A stretch of 6,251 bases of DNA, from the NCBI GenBank assembly GCA_015657435.1, contig JADLKH010000004.1, forward strand, positions 97,058 to 103,308, given 5' to 3'. A program made the position numbers and the translations under genes. This DNA is from Synergistales bacterium. Its GTDB lineage: Bacteria > Synergistota > Synergistia > Synergistales > 79-D21. Below are positions 6,228 to 6,251 of the stretch, in pieces. Position 1 is the stretch's first letter; each line of letters opens with the position of its first letter. Under the pieces are notes generated by a model. That model was not told the DNA's origin and made no database searches. It saw only the letters and a list, made by a program, of their open reading frames with translations.

Positions 6228-6251
6228 GGCGGGACCTCCTGAAGAAGTGGT
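6228..6251 (-). other. Upstream edge of the liv operon, possible end of a preceding gene
   Basis: This holds the livG ribosome site. One minus-strand frame reads PLLQEVPP and then stops at TGA overlapping the livG ATG (ATGA). This would be a tidy 4-base overlap with an upstream permease gene. Another frame reads on into livG before stopping, so the evidence is too short to decide. Confidence 0.25.

Noticed and set aside
5430..6242. Plus-strand open frame of 270 codons
   Set aside because: It is the antisense of livG, whose motifs are complete. The product is His/Gly/Asp-rich without recognisable structure.

Overview
This is a GC-rich bacterial window with dense, tightly packed genes. The signature ECF sigma/zinc-finger anti-sigma pair, a Liv-type ABC transporter, and two secreted proteins point to a Gram-negative-like, probably anaerobic lineage such as the former Deltaproteobacteria (Desulfobacterota) or Synergistota. 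That assignment is an inference from gene style and from a Gly-rich/Cys/hydrophobic/basic C-terminal tail; there is no rRNA or marker gene here to settle it.

Layout: (1) Plus strand, 1-1992, is a probable three-gene operon. It holds an ECF sigma factor whose 5' end is cut by the window edge, a zf-HC2 anti-sigma factor that overlaps it by 8 bp but whose frame is broken between about 724 and 775, and a secreted Ala/Arg/Glu-rich helical protein ending in a long Gly-Ser tail. A near-perfect rho-independent terminator (2000-2040) closes it. (2) Minus strand, 3887-2049, is a convergent single gene for a 612-residue exported protein. It carries seven recurring 'G-x-L-Y-x-G-T' strand motifs, suggesting a seven-bladed beta-propeller, and a C-terminal Asp run, Gly run, Cys, hydrophobic helix and basic end resembling a CTERM sorting signal. 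(3) 3888-4098 is a short intergenic region, unusually AT-rich in its middle. It holds a candidate minus-strand promoter, an inverted repeat over its -35 box, and a 31-nt pure purine tract. (4) Minus strand, 6227-4099, is livG, livF and a membrane methyltransferase of the ICMT/PEMT type, overlapping or nearly so and therefore likely co-transcribed. The liv permease and binding-protein genes probably lie upstream, beyond the right edge.

How the genes work together: the sigma/anti-sigma pair should form an envelope-sensing switch. The anti-sigma would hold the sigma factor at the inner membrane, and the third gene is a candidate exported partner or effector. If the frame break in the anti-sigma is real, the sigma factor may be unrestrained. 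LivG and LivF are the paired ATPases of a branched-chain amino acid or amide importer. The methyltransferase follows them in the same transcript, but no functional tie is visible in the sequence. I see no mobile element, CRISPR array, tRNA or rRNA. The most notable items are the broken anti-sigma frame, the Gly-Ser-tailed protein in the sigma operon, and the propeller protein with its own operator-like promoter.
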